Shown: positions 1 to 7,834 of the stretch, piece after piece
Layout of the letters: each line of letters begins with the position of its first letter
Numbering within the stretch: the stretch's first letter is position 1
Source of the DNA: Hirschia sp964351655
GTDB taxonomy: Bacteria > Pseudomonadota > Alphaproteobacteria > Caulobacterales > Hyphomonadaceae
DNA length: 64,000 nt
Assembly (NCBI GenBank): GCA_964351655.1
Contig: CAYGPD010000006.1
Span: 1 to 64,000, forward strand
Direction of reading: 5' to 3'
Notes under the pieces: model-generated
Database searches by the model: none
What the model was told of the DNA's origin: nothing
What the model saw: only the letters and a program-made list of their open reading frames with translations
Program-made: the position numbers and the translations under genes

Positions 1-1283
1 ACAATCAAGTTCTTCTCTGTTGTATCTTCTATATTTTGCTCTGGACGCACAAAGCCCGGATTACGCAATGCTGAGTTTTCTTGAAGCGGAATGCCATTGG
101 GCTGCAAGCCAAAATCATTTGCAGACCTTCTAAAATTTGTAAGCGTCAGCGTGTCTGGGTCATAGATGTTTGAAAACCCTTCTTGGAATGACCCATTGGG
201 GCGGACAGCAAATTGATAAATGTCGCGTTTGCGCTGTAGTTCTGAATACGTCGCATCGAAAAGTATCTCAGTAGTATCCGTTGGCTTCCACTGGATTGTA
301 CCCGTTGCACTATCGCGTTTTGTATCAAAATACACTTGTTCATATTCAACTTCAAAAGGAACGTGAACGCGTACGCCCTGCTCTAACTCACCCGTTTTTC
401 CATTCGTAAATCCGCCTGGAATTTCTGTTGGGTTTGCAAGACGAGATGGCCCTGTGTAACGTCCACCAGCGGTTTGACCAAAGTAGCGCGGAATACGAAA
501 TGTATCTGACCGTCCGCTATTTTTCTCTTGTGTCGCAACTAGAGATACACCCAATGTATCGTCTAGTAATTTTTCAGAGAATGACGCATTAAATCGCGCA
601 TCTCCACCTAATATATCATGTAAGCCAAATCCATTATCATCAGAAAACTCATTGTAGCGCCCCTGCACCTCAATAATCCGACGATCTTTACGTACGCCGA
701 GAGGGCGGAAAGATGACAGATTAATCGCTGCCCCTAGACTTCCCTCATCCAAGTCAGCACTTGGCGTTTTTACAATTTCAATGCGAGAGAGTAAGTCTGA
801 AGAGAAGTTACTAAAATCCACGGCTTGGTTGGCTGTTCCCGCAGCCACATCACCGGATGTACTTGTAACTGTCACCCCATTGATTGACACATTGTTTAGA
901 TTGCCACTCGTGCCTCGAACAGTAACCGTACTACCTTCACCCTGCTCGCGTTCAATGGCGATACCCGTGATACGCTGAAGCGCATCCGCGATATTAGCAT
1001 CCGCTGATTTACCGATATCTTCCGCGTTTATACCGTCCGTAACATTCCCAGAATTACGCTTTGCATTCAATGCACTTGTAAGAGATTGACGAAAACCAGT
1101 CACAACAATCGTGTCGAGTTTCTTGGTTTCTTCACCCTCGATAGAGGCGTCCGTTGCATTGTTTGTCGCAATTGTTTCTGCCTCTTGAGCAAATGAAACT
1201 TGCCCAATCGATAATAAACCAACAACAGATACAGCCCCTAAAAGTGACTGGTAATAGCTTGTTTTTCTGCGTGAGTTACGCAT
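1..1283 (-). CDS. TonB-dependent receptor, N-terminal part (runs off the left edge)
   Basis: An outer-membrane TonB-dependent receptor whose first about 427 residues lie in the window. Reading the minus strand from the ATG at 1283, with a GGAGG ribosome site just upstream, gives a signal peptide ending near SFAQ. A TonB-box-like stretch (TIVVTGFRQS) follows, then a plug domain with the motifs ADALQRITGI, VRG and EGSLGAAINL. This plug type is typical of the large receptors that import oligosaccharides in Caulobacter- and Alteromonas-like bacteria. The barrel and C-terminus are missing only because the window ends. No ATTGTNNACAAT site lies upstream, unlike the receptor at 22224-25901, so its control may differ. 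The substrate is unknown; agar or another algal oligosaccharide is inferred from context. Confidence 0.9.
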   Translation of the reverse strand, partial: MRNSRRKTSYYQSLLGAVSVVGLLSIGQVSFAQEAETIATNNATDASIEGEETKKLDTIVVTGFRQSLTSALNAKRNSGNVTDGINAEDIGKSADANIADALQRITGIAIEREQGEGSTVTVRGTSGNLNNVSINGVTVTSTSGDVAAGTANQAVDFSNFSSDLLSRIEIVKTPSADLDEGSLGAAINLSSFRPLGVRKDRRIIEVQGRYNEFSDDNGFGLHDILGGDARFNASFSEKLLDDTLGVSLVATQEKNSGRSDTFRIPRYFGQTAGGRYTGPSRLANPTEIPGGFTNGKTGELEQGVRVHVPFEVEYEQVYFDTKRDSATGTIQWKPTDTTEILFDATYSELQRKRDIYQFAVRPNGSFQEGFSNIYDPDTLTLTNFRRSANDFGLQPNGIPLQENSALRNPGFVRPEQNIEDTTEKNLI

Positions 1284-1370
1284 GAGTATCCTCCCTAATT
1301 CGTTTCTAGCTTCTTTTTTCGAGCCTTAACGAACATGTCCAAAAAAACGCGTTTGAAGGTTAGATCCCAC

Positions 1371-1385
1371 CACTAAAGATTAGTG
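1371..1385. promoter_or_regulatory. Inverted repeat CACTAA-N3-TTAGTG ahead of the TonB receptor
   Basis: A perfect 6-3-6 inverted repeat lies about 90 bases upstream of the receptor start codon. It resembles a transcription-factor site and differs from the palindrome shared by the other units. The binding protein is unknown. Confidence 0.3.
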
Positions 1386-2005
1386 ATACACCCTACAAAG
1401 CGCACTCCAATTCAACCGCTATTCCCATTTGAGATAGCGACCAAAACCCGTCCTAAATTTTTAAAAAAGTGTGTATGCTTCCGTCATCAACCAGCGCAAA
1501 ATCTGGCGACTTAAAACTCGTGTCATAAAAATGCTCACCCTCCCAAGAGATCACATAGATATGATGTTTGTATTTATAATAACTTATCAAACTGAGCAAG
1601 AAAAATATTTGCCGCACCCAAAAGTTGTAAATTTAGTTGAGCTTTGTCTATCTAAAAACGCACGCAATTTTAGACCCTGGCTTCATATGTTTTATTAAAA
1701 ACACAACGCCCTTAGGAATGAATTCGGCAGCTTTCCAAACCTATAAAGAGACCATGGAAACGCATTCATATCTGGCTACATAATCACCCGTTCAATGCGG
1801 ATAATTGTACGCATTCTCGCCGATAGCTTTCAGGTCTCGAATGAAGACATCACGCTTTACTTCAAACATGAGCCCTTACCCAACCTAAATGATGCAAACT
1901 CAAAGTAAGAGTTTCACCTTTTCCGACTGCAAAATCTTGGCTCAATTAGAATTCAGCCAGCGAGCCATAATTAACGGGCCGTTTTTTCTTCTCACTTTTT
2001 TGTGA

Positions 2006-2017
2006 ATTGTTCACAAT
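2006..2017. promoter_or_regulatory. ATTGTTCACAAT operator (shared palindrome)
   Basis: A perfect copy of the ATTGT-NN-ACAAT palindrome, 73 bases ahead of the DUF1592 start. It sits inside a longer inverted repeat, TTGTGAA-N3-TTCACAA, at 2000-2016. One of twelve copies in the window; the proposed binder is the GntR/FCD protein at 45893-46501. Confidence 0.7.
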
Positions 2018-2090
2018 CTACTAGACGCGCAACATGTTTACGTTTACATTACGGGAAATTCACAAATCATAAGTGGATGGGGAGAAAATA

Positions 2091-5000
2091 GTGATCAAAC
2101 GTCCTTTATTAATAATATGGGGTGCGGCAGCATTTAGTATTATATGTCTACTCGGCTTTGCAGGGCTTAACCCTGTCAATGGTCAAGAGGGCAATGGCTT
2201 CCCACGTTTCCTTGGACGTTTTCATCCGCTCGTTTTGCACTTCCCCGTCGCCTGTCTCATCCTTGCGGCTATTTTTGAAGCGGCCAAAGCCCATCCACTT
2301 ACAAGACCTTTTTCCAAACTATCCGGGCCGATAATTATTATCGCTGCACTTACGGCATTGGTCACAGTCGCAATGGGGCTTATGCTGGCAGCTAATGAAG
2401 GGCACGCTGGCGCATTAGTTGAACGCCATCGGCTCCGCGGACTTTCAGTCGCTATACTCGCAGTTTTCTCAGCTGCTATTTATCTTTCAACTCTATTCTC
2501 AAACCACAAGAAACTCATCTACGGATATTGGGGGAGCCTCGGTGCCGCAATCGCCATGATGGGGCTTACTGCACATGATGGCGGATCCCTCGTTCATGGC
2601 CCAAGATACCTTGCTGAGTATGCACCTTGGGGCCTTGATAAACTTCTTGAAACCCACACACCAAACAACAATAAAACAGAGGCAACGCAGGTCGTCTCCA
2701 CACAAGCATCAGAGGGACAGCAGCTACGCATCTCACAAGCATCTCTCACCCAATATGAGGAAGATGTTCGACCTTTCTTTGATGGATATTGCTCTCGCTG
2801 TCATGGCGAAGGAAAGCAAGAAGCTGGCGTACGAATTGATAAACTAGATCCAACAATGATGAGCCCGAATGCGCCCTATCATTGGAGCAAAGTCATGAAT
2901 GTGCTGGATGCCCATCGCATGCCACCAATAGAGGCCAAACAACCCTCAAAAGCTGTACGTGAAGAAGTGCGCTCATGGATTCAGACCTCGTTGAAAGAAG
3001 AAGCTTCTGCTCGTCGCGCAGAGCGTGTGAATGCACCGCTTCGCCGTCTAACAAAACGAGAGTACGAGCACACGCTTCAAGACCTTTTCAAAGTAGACAC
3101 ATCATTCACATCTCGTCTGCCTGCTGATCCTAAATCAGAAAAAGGTTATGATACGAATCCAGAACTCCTCCTCGTATCCATGTCTGATATGCGTCTTTAT
3201 CATGACATTGCACGTTCAGCTGTAGAGCGACACTTGCATTTCGGGGTACGCAATACCGAACAAGATCAATATCTTATCGAAATGGAAGATGTGTATCATT
3301 ATGGTCGTCTGGAAGCTGAAAAGATTTCATATGACCTCGCCCCAGCTCCCATGTCAGCCACAGAATTTGCTGCTAAGATGCAAGCACGCAAAAAAGCAAA
3401 ACCAGTCTACCGTGATAGGAAATACGGCCCCCTCCCTTACGGCCACATTCCGACCGGAGTCGTACCTGGTGTCGGTGAAGGCCGCGGCTTTGCGCGTCTG
3501 CATGAGCAGTTCATGCTCATAAAAACACAACGTACAACGGGCGAAGTTACCGTTCGTATTCATGCGGCTATGTTACCGGGGAAAAACGGTGACACAAGCA
3601 AACCGCGTCTACGCTTAGAAGCGGGCTGGCGCAACGAGCAAAGCCTTCGTGTTGAAAATGTTGGCGAAATCGACATTTCTGCGAGCAAAGACTCTCCAGA
3701 AGTAGCCGAGTTCACTTTCAACCTTGAACAAGTCCTTCCTCCGACTTCCGCCCGCGTAGATGAAAAAGATAATACAAACTGGCTATTGCTCGTGATTTCC
3801 AATGCAGCTCGACACGAAGGCGGCACTTTGGCGGGTTCAGTCTACGGTCAGGCCGATTTAGCAGTCTCGGTTTTTGACAACCCAGAAGACGCAATCAAAC
3901 AACAAACAGAGAGCGCTATTGAATATGGCCGCGTTGGTATGGAAATTTGGGAAAAAAACGGCGTTCCATTCCTTCTTCTAGATGCCGTAGAAGTCAGTGT
4001 AACCCCGCCTTTAGCTAATGCTGAAACGCCATTTATAATTAATTACCCTCAATCAAATGAACCATTTGAAACGCAACACGCGGAAGAGGAAAAAATAGTA
4101 CGCGACTTGTTGGAAACAATCATGCCGCGTACGCACCGTCGTCCAGTGTCATCTTCTGAAGTTGATGCGTTTGTTGCACTTTTTTCTAAAATGCGGCGCA
4201 ACGGCGATGATTTTGAACAAGCAACAAGAGAAACAATCGCAGCACTTCTAATAACGCCATCATTCCTATTTATCGGCTATTCACCCGACATTGGAACAGA
4301 TACGCCACTCCCTCAAAGCCAAGTTAATTCTCTTCATTTAGCATCGAGACTTTCCTACCTCCTCTGGTCCTCAATGCCCGATGAGCGTCTGATTTCACTC
4401 GCTCAATCAGGCAAGCTAGACGACCCACGCATACTATCTGACGAAGTTGACCGTATGATCGCTGATCCGAAATCTCATCGTTTCAGCGAGACATTCGCGA
4501 AGCAGTGGCTTCAATTGCGCAAACACGCGGACACAGCCATCTCAACAGAAATTTATCCCGAATACGGCACTGAATTTGGTCAACTTACGCTTATGGAAAC
4601 AATCGCCACTTTCCAAGACAACTTCCATAATAACCGTGATGCACGAGAATTGTTCGGATCAGAATATATGTTCGTAAATGATCAGCTCGCACGCCACTAT
4701 GGAATTGAGGGAGATTGGGGTGGAGACCTTCAGAGAATACATGTCGGCCCTTCCCAACAGCGTGCAGGTCTTCTAACCCAAGCGAGCATCCTCACCATGA
4801 ATTCAAACGGTGAAGACTCTCATCCGATCAAACGCGGTGTCTGGATGCTGGAACGCATACTGGATGATCCACCACCGCCGCCGCCGCCATCCGTGCCTGA
4901 TCTGGATACAAACAACCCTGAACTCGCAGGCTTGACGCTAAAACAAAAAATCGAACATCACCGTAGCCTAAGCGGGTGTTCGGGGTGTCACGAAAAAATC

Positions 5001-5381
5001 GACCCGTGGGGCATCGTATTTGAAAATTATGACGCTGTAGGTGCATGGCGTGATACAGCGGGCTTTACCAAGGACAACACACCGCAACCCGTTGATGCAT
5101 TATCTCTTTTCCCAGATGGAACTGAATTAGCCAGCGCCACTGAGCTTGCTGATTACCTCATGAATGATCGTGAAGATGATGTCATGTTGAGCCTTGTCCA
5201 TCACATGATGATCTACACACTTGGTCGCGAATTAGATATTCTTGATGAACAAGAAGCCAAAGTTATTTTGCGATCATTCCGCGCTTCCGGTTACCGCCTT
5301 TCCCATCTCATCAAAGCCATTGTCCAAAGCGAAGCTTTTGACACGCTAGACCACTCCCCTCAGAAGAAGGAAGTTTTATAA
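2091..5381 (+). CDS. Membrane-anchored DUF1592/DUF1588/DUF1585 multidomain cytochrome c-like protein
   Basis: A protein of about 1096 residues, exported or membrane bound. The N-terminus has several hydrophobic helices (roughly residues 5-160) including an FHPLVLHFP segment like the DUF2231 membrane family. Next is a planctomycete-type cytochrome c domain with one CxxCH near residue 234 (CSRCHG). The DUF1587/1592/1588/1585 series follows, with a second CxxCH near residue 963 (CSGCH) and a PPPPPPP stretch before it. Such proteins are nearly always paired with DUF1552 proteins; their function is unknown. I place the start at GTG 2091 because GGGGAG precedes it at good spacing; a GTG at 2073 is possible but lacks a site. 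The stop overlaps the next start by one base. The upstream operator ties it to the agar regulon. Confidence 0.85.
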   Translation: MIKRPLLIIWGAAAFSIICLLGFAGLNPVNGQEGNGFPRFLGRFHPLVLHFPVACLILAAIFEAAKAHPLTRPFSKLSGPIIIIAALTALVTVAMGLMLAANEGHAGALVERHRLRGLSVAILAVFSAAIYLSTLFSNHKKLIYGYWGSLGAAIAMMGLTAHDGGSLVHGPRYLAEYAPWGLDKLLETHTPNNNKTEATQVVSTQASEGQQLRISQASLTQYEEDVRPFFDGYCSRCHGEGKQEAGVRIDKLDPTMMSPNAPYHWSKVMNVLDAHRMPPIEAKQPSKAVREEVRSWIQTSLKEEASARRAERVNAPLRRLTKREYEHTLQDLFKVDTSFTSRLPADPKSEKGYDTNPELLLVSMSDMRLYHDIARSAVERHLHFGVRNTEQDQYLIEMEDVYHYGRLEAEKISYDLAPAPMSATEFAAKMQARKKAKPVYRDRKYGPLPYGHIPTGVVPGVGEGRGFARLHEQFMLIKTQRTTGEVTVRIHAAMLPGKNGDTSKPRLRLEAGWRNEQSLRVENVGEIDISASKDSPEVAEFTFNLEQVLPPTSARVDEKDNTNWLLLVISNAARHEGGTLAGSVYGQADLAVSVFDNPEDAIKQQTESAIEYGRVGMEIWEKNGVPFLLLDAVEVSVTPPLANAETPFIINYPQSNEPFETQHAEEEKIVRDLLETIMPRTHRRPVSSSEVDAFVALFSKMRRNGDDFEQATRETIAALLITPSFLFIGYSPDIGTDTPLPQSQVNSLHLASRLSYLLWSSMPDERLISLAQSGKLDDPRILSDEVDRMIADPKSHRFSETFAKQWLQLRKHADTAISTEIYPEYGTEFGQLTLMETIATFQDNFHNNRDARELFGSEYMFVNDQLARHYGIEGDWGGDLQRIHVGPSQQRAGLLTQASILTMNSNGEDSHPIKRGVWMLERILDDPPPPPPPSVPDLDTNNPELAGLTLKQKIEHHRSLSGCSGCHEKIDPWGIVFENYDAVGAWRDTAGFTKDNTPQPVDALSLFPDGTELASATELADYLMNDREDDVMLSLVHHMMIYTLGRELDILDEQEAKVILRSFRASGYRLSHLIKAIVQSEAFDTLDHSPQKKEVL

Positions 5382-6748
5382 TGCGTATGCTTACCCCTCG
5401 CCTAGATAGACGCTCTATTTTAAGATCTGCCAGTGCATCATTGTTACTTCCAAGCTTGGCATCTTTAAATTTCGCACAATCCGCCAGCGCCCTCTCACCA
5501 GGACAAACAGCAGCAAAAGCTCCCGTAAAACGCTTGTGTACTGTCTTCTTTGGAATGGGTGTCTCCCTCCCGCCAGAAGGCCATGTCTCGCATAAAGACT
5601 GGCATTGGTTCCCCCACAAAACAGGTGCCGACTACGTACTCAACAATCCACTCAAACCCTTGAGCGGACTACGCGATCAATTCTCTATTCTGTCAGGACT
5701 ATCTCACCCCCGCATTCGGACAATGTACTCTCACTCGACGGGCGCATACTTCCTAAGTGGTGCTGACCCTGAATTACCTGCTGGAAACTCTATCTCACTC
5801 GATCAAGTTTATGCCCAATATGTTGGAGCAGAAACACGTTATCCATATATCACTTTAGGATCTGAAGGCGGCATCGGAGACTTCCGTCTACCAAACACCC
5901 TATCATACAATAGCGCAGGACAGCCCATTCCTTCTATTGGAACGCCACGTGCAGTATTTGATGAGTTATTCGGTGTTCAACAAGGCGACCGCGCTTCAAT
6001 CAAACGCGCCTATGGGCGAGATCGTAGTATTCTTGATGCTGTTTCAGCCGACCTTAAAACTATAAAACGCGACCTCGCCTATGAAGATAAAGCACGCCTA
6101 GAACAATATCTTCACGCTGTGCGTAGCATGGAAGAACGTGTTGAACGCGCCGAAGCATGGCTGGATGTTGAAAAGCCCAAAATGTCAGCCGATAAGTTCA
6201 AGCTCGATGTTGACCCTATGCGCGACGGTCCAACAGACTTTATCGACTCTATGTACAACCTCATTCATGCATCGTTTGTGACAGACAGCACTCGCACAGT
6301 AAACTACATGAAGGTTAAGGAGTCCGCTGGCGGACTAGCTGCAAAATTCCCAATTGCACTTGGCCTCCCTCATCACCATACACTCTCGCACGAATTCAAT
6401 TCTGAAGGTGGGTATGAACGTTGGTCTCGCTATGACCAATACCTCACTGAACGATTTGCCGGCTTCCTAAACCAATTGGCAACAACCGACGACCCCCACG
6501 GTGAAGGCTCCCTGCTAGACAATACTATCGTTCTATATGGATCTGGTACAAGCAATGTGCATAACACCCGCAACTATCCAATCATTGTAGCAGGTGGAAA
6601 AAACCTTGGCCTAAAACACGGTGCATTCCACAACTACCCAGAAAGCGTCCCGTTTTCAAACCTATTGCTAACCCTTGTACAGCAGCTTGGCGCTCCAGTT
6701 GAAAACTTCTCCGACAGTACCGGAACAATTTCTGAAATCATTGCATAA
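5381..6748 (+). CDS. DUF1552 family exported protein
   Basis: A 455-residue protein of the DUF1552 family, which accompanies DUF1592 proteins in planctomycetes, myxobacteria and some proteobacteria. It begins with a twin-arginine-like leader (LDRRSILRSAS) followed by a hydrophobic stretch, suggesting Tat export to the periplasm. Recognisable family segments include FFGMGVSLPPEGH, HSTGAYFLSGADP, LPHHHTLSHE and TIVLYGSGTSNVHN; the fold resembles the alkaline phosphatase/sulfatase-like DUF1501 group. It is translationally coupled to the DUF1592 gene (TAATG overlap), so the two very likely act together. Substrate and reaction are unknown; a role in handling algal polysaccharide is only inferred from shared control and location. 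Confidence 0.85.
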   Translation: MRMLTPRLDRRSILRSASASLLLPSLASLNFAQSASALSPGQTAAKAPVKRLCTVFFGMGVSLPPEGHVSHKDWHWFPHKTGADYVLNNPLKPLSGLRDQFSILSGLSHPRIRTMYSHSTGAYFLSGADPELPAGNSISLDQVYAQYVGAETRYPYITLGSEGGIGDFRLPNTLSYNSAGQPIPSIGTPRAVFDELFGVQQGDRASIKRAYGRDRSILDAVSADLKTIKRDLAYEDKARLEQYLHAVRSMEERVERAEAWLDVEKPKMSADKFKLDVDPMRDGPTDFIDSMYNLIHASFVTDSTRTVNYMKVKESAGGLAAKFPIALGLPHHHTLSHEFNSEGGYERWSRYDQYLTERFAGFLNQLATTDDPHGEGSLLDNTIVLYGSGTSNVHNTRNYPIIVAGGKNLGLKHGAFHNYPESVPFSNLLLTLVQQLGAPVENFSDSTGTISEIIA

Positions 6749-6768
6749 GATCAAATAAATGAGAGCAA

Positions 6769-6794
6769 GGACAGCGCAGTACCTCGCGCTGTCC
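6769..6794. terminator. Hairpin between convergent genes
   Basis: A perfect 9-bp stem (GGACAGCGC / GCGCTGTCC) with an 8-base loop sits between the ends of the DUF1552 and ThuA genes. It lacks a strong T-run on either side, so it is only a probable bidirectional terminator. Confidence 0.45.
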
Positions 6795-6801
6795 AAAAGG
6801 C

Positions 6802-7698
6802 TTACTCGCACCCAGCAGGACTCTCAAAACCGCCGAGCTTTAGCGTCCAATCAAATGCGTTCTCAAGCAATTTACGATAATGCGCGTTGTCATACACGTG
6901 TTGTGTGTGCCCGATGGCGGAGTACAAAGACCGCCCCTCTCCCACACAACTGCTCCATACCATGGGGTGTTCAATAGGTTCATTCCCCATACTCAGATCC
7001 GAGTTTGCGGGGTTAGCTGAATTGAGAGGTGTATAAGTCGTTTCATCAATTCCGACCAATGGCGTCAAACCAAAAGACTGCGGTACATCGTCAAAACTGT
7101 ACCACTCATCTTTCATGTTCCATTCCGACGGCAAGCCATTTAGCACCGGATGACTCGCAGCCAATTGTACAAGCCTCGCATTCTGAAGGTGCTGCGGGTG
7201 TGAAGGGTGGCCAATAAAATCTGGCCCTATCAACCTTTCCATATACCAGTGCCAATCCTTTTGAGAATTGTCGCCAGACGCATGCAATCCAATCCATGCC
7301 CCCCCCGCTTCAAGCCACTCTTGGAATACAGTTTCTTGTTCAGGGCTTAGTGCATCCCCACTCATATTATTGAAAATGACAATATTAAAACGGCTTAAAT
7401 CTTCTGCATTAAACACGGCACTATTCACCGTAGTGAACAGTCCATACCCGCGCTCTTCCGCTAGATCTGCAAAAAATTTATCAGCGCCCGCAATTCCTGC
7501 ATCATGTCTAAATGATTTCGTTTTACTAAACACAAGAATTGAAGGACCCGTCATCCATTGAGAGAGCGCCGGACGCGTTGTGTCATAAATACTCTCTTGC
7601 TCTAAAGCCTCATTGACCTGACGATCTAAAATAGAACAGCCTGTAAAAAATGTTGTTGCAAGCACGGCCGTAACGATTGTCTTTATTGAAGATTTCAT
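6802..7698 (-). CDS. ThuA-like domain lipoprotein
   Basis: A 298-residue ThuA-domain protein (trehalose-utilisation-like, class I glutamine amidotransferase-like fold). Visible family segments are ILVFSKTKSFRHDAG, FNNMSGDALSPEQ, GGAWIGLHASGD, FIGHPSHPQ and the tail segment SAIGHTQHVYDN. The start at 7698 is chosen for its GGGAGG site; it gives a signal peptide with a lipobox-like TTFFTGCS, so the protein is probably a lipoprotein. ThuA domains recur in polysaccharide loci and with DUF1592/DUF1552 proteins, but their chemistry is not settled. The gene stands alone, with an ATTGTCTACAAT operator 31 bases upstream of its start. I infer membership in the agar regulon. Confidence 0.85.
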   Translation of the reverse strand: MKSSIKTIVTAVLATTFFTGCSILDRQVNEALEQESIYDTTRPALSQWMTGPSILVFSKTKSFRHDAGIAGADKFFADLAEERGYGLFTTVNSAVFNAEDLSRFNIVIFNNMSGDALSPEQETVFQEWLEAGGAWIGLHASGDNSQKDWHWYMERLIGPDFIGHPSHPQHLQNARLVQLAASHPVLNGLPSEWNMKDEWYSFDDVPQSFGLTPLVGIDETTYTPLNSANPANSDLSMGNEPIEHPMVWSSCVGEGRSLYSAIGHTQHVYDNAHYRKLLENAFDWTLKLGGFESPAGCE

Positions 7699-7728
7699 TG
7701 GTTCCCTCCCTGTAATGCTAACGTTAAC

Positions 7729-7740
7729 ATTGTCTACAAT
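7729..7740. promoter_or_regulatory. ATTGTCTACAAT operator (shared palindrome)
   Basis: A perfect copy of the shared palindrome 31 bases upstream of the ThuA start, in a position able to block initiation. It also lies downstream of the TonB receptor ending at 7835, so control of ThuA is the simplest reading. Confidence 0.75.
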
Positions 7741-7834
7741 GAAAAATTTCGCAAGCCCATTTAAGAACCAAACGCGATACATCCTATTTCTTTCGCATAT
7801 ACCCAATAGCGAAACTTTAGAATCTACATTTCAA

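Larger units (their letters stand above)
1284..2090. other. Long intergenic region between divergent units
   Basis: About 800 bases between the TonB receptor (minus) and the DUF1592 gene (plus). It holds a short palindrome at 1371-1385 near the receptor start and an ATTGTNNACAAT operator at 2006-2017 near the DUF1592 start. A 75-codon open frame at 1471-1698 has no ribosome site and no recognisable protein features, so I do not call it a gene. Nothing else could be supported. Confidence 0.6.

Noticed and set aside
1471..1698. 75-codon open frame in the first intergenic region
   Set aside because: No ribosome site, no family likeness, rare-residue-rich translation and a position in regulatory DNA; treated as chance.
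1971..1990. Short AACGGGCCGTTTTTTC element as a terminator
   Set aside because: The stem is only about four base pairs and no gene ends nearby on the plus strand.
7165..7172. TTGTACAA inside the ThuA gene as an extra operator
   Set aside because: It lacks the two-base spacer of the family and lies inside coding sequence.
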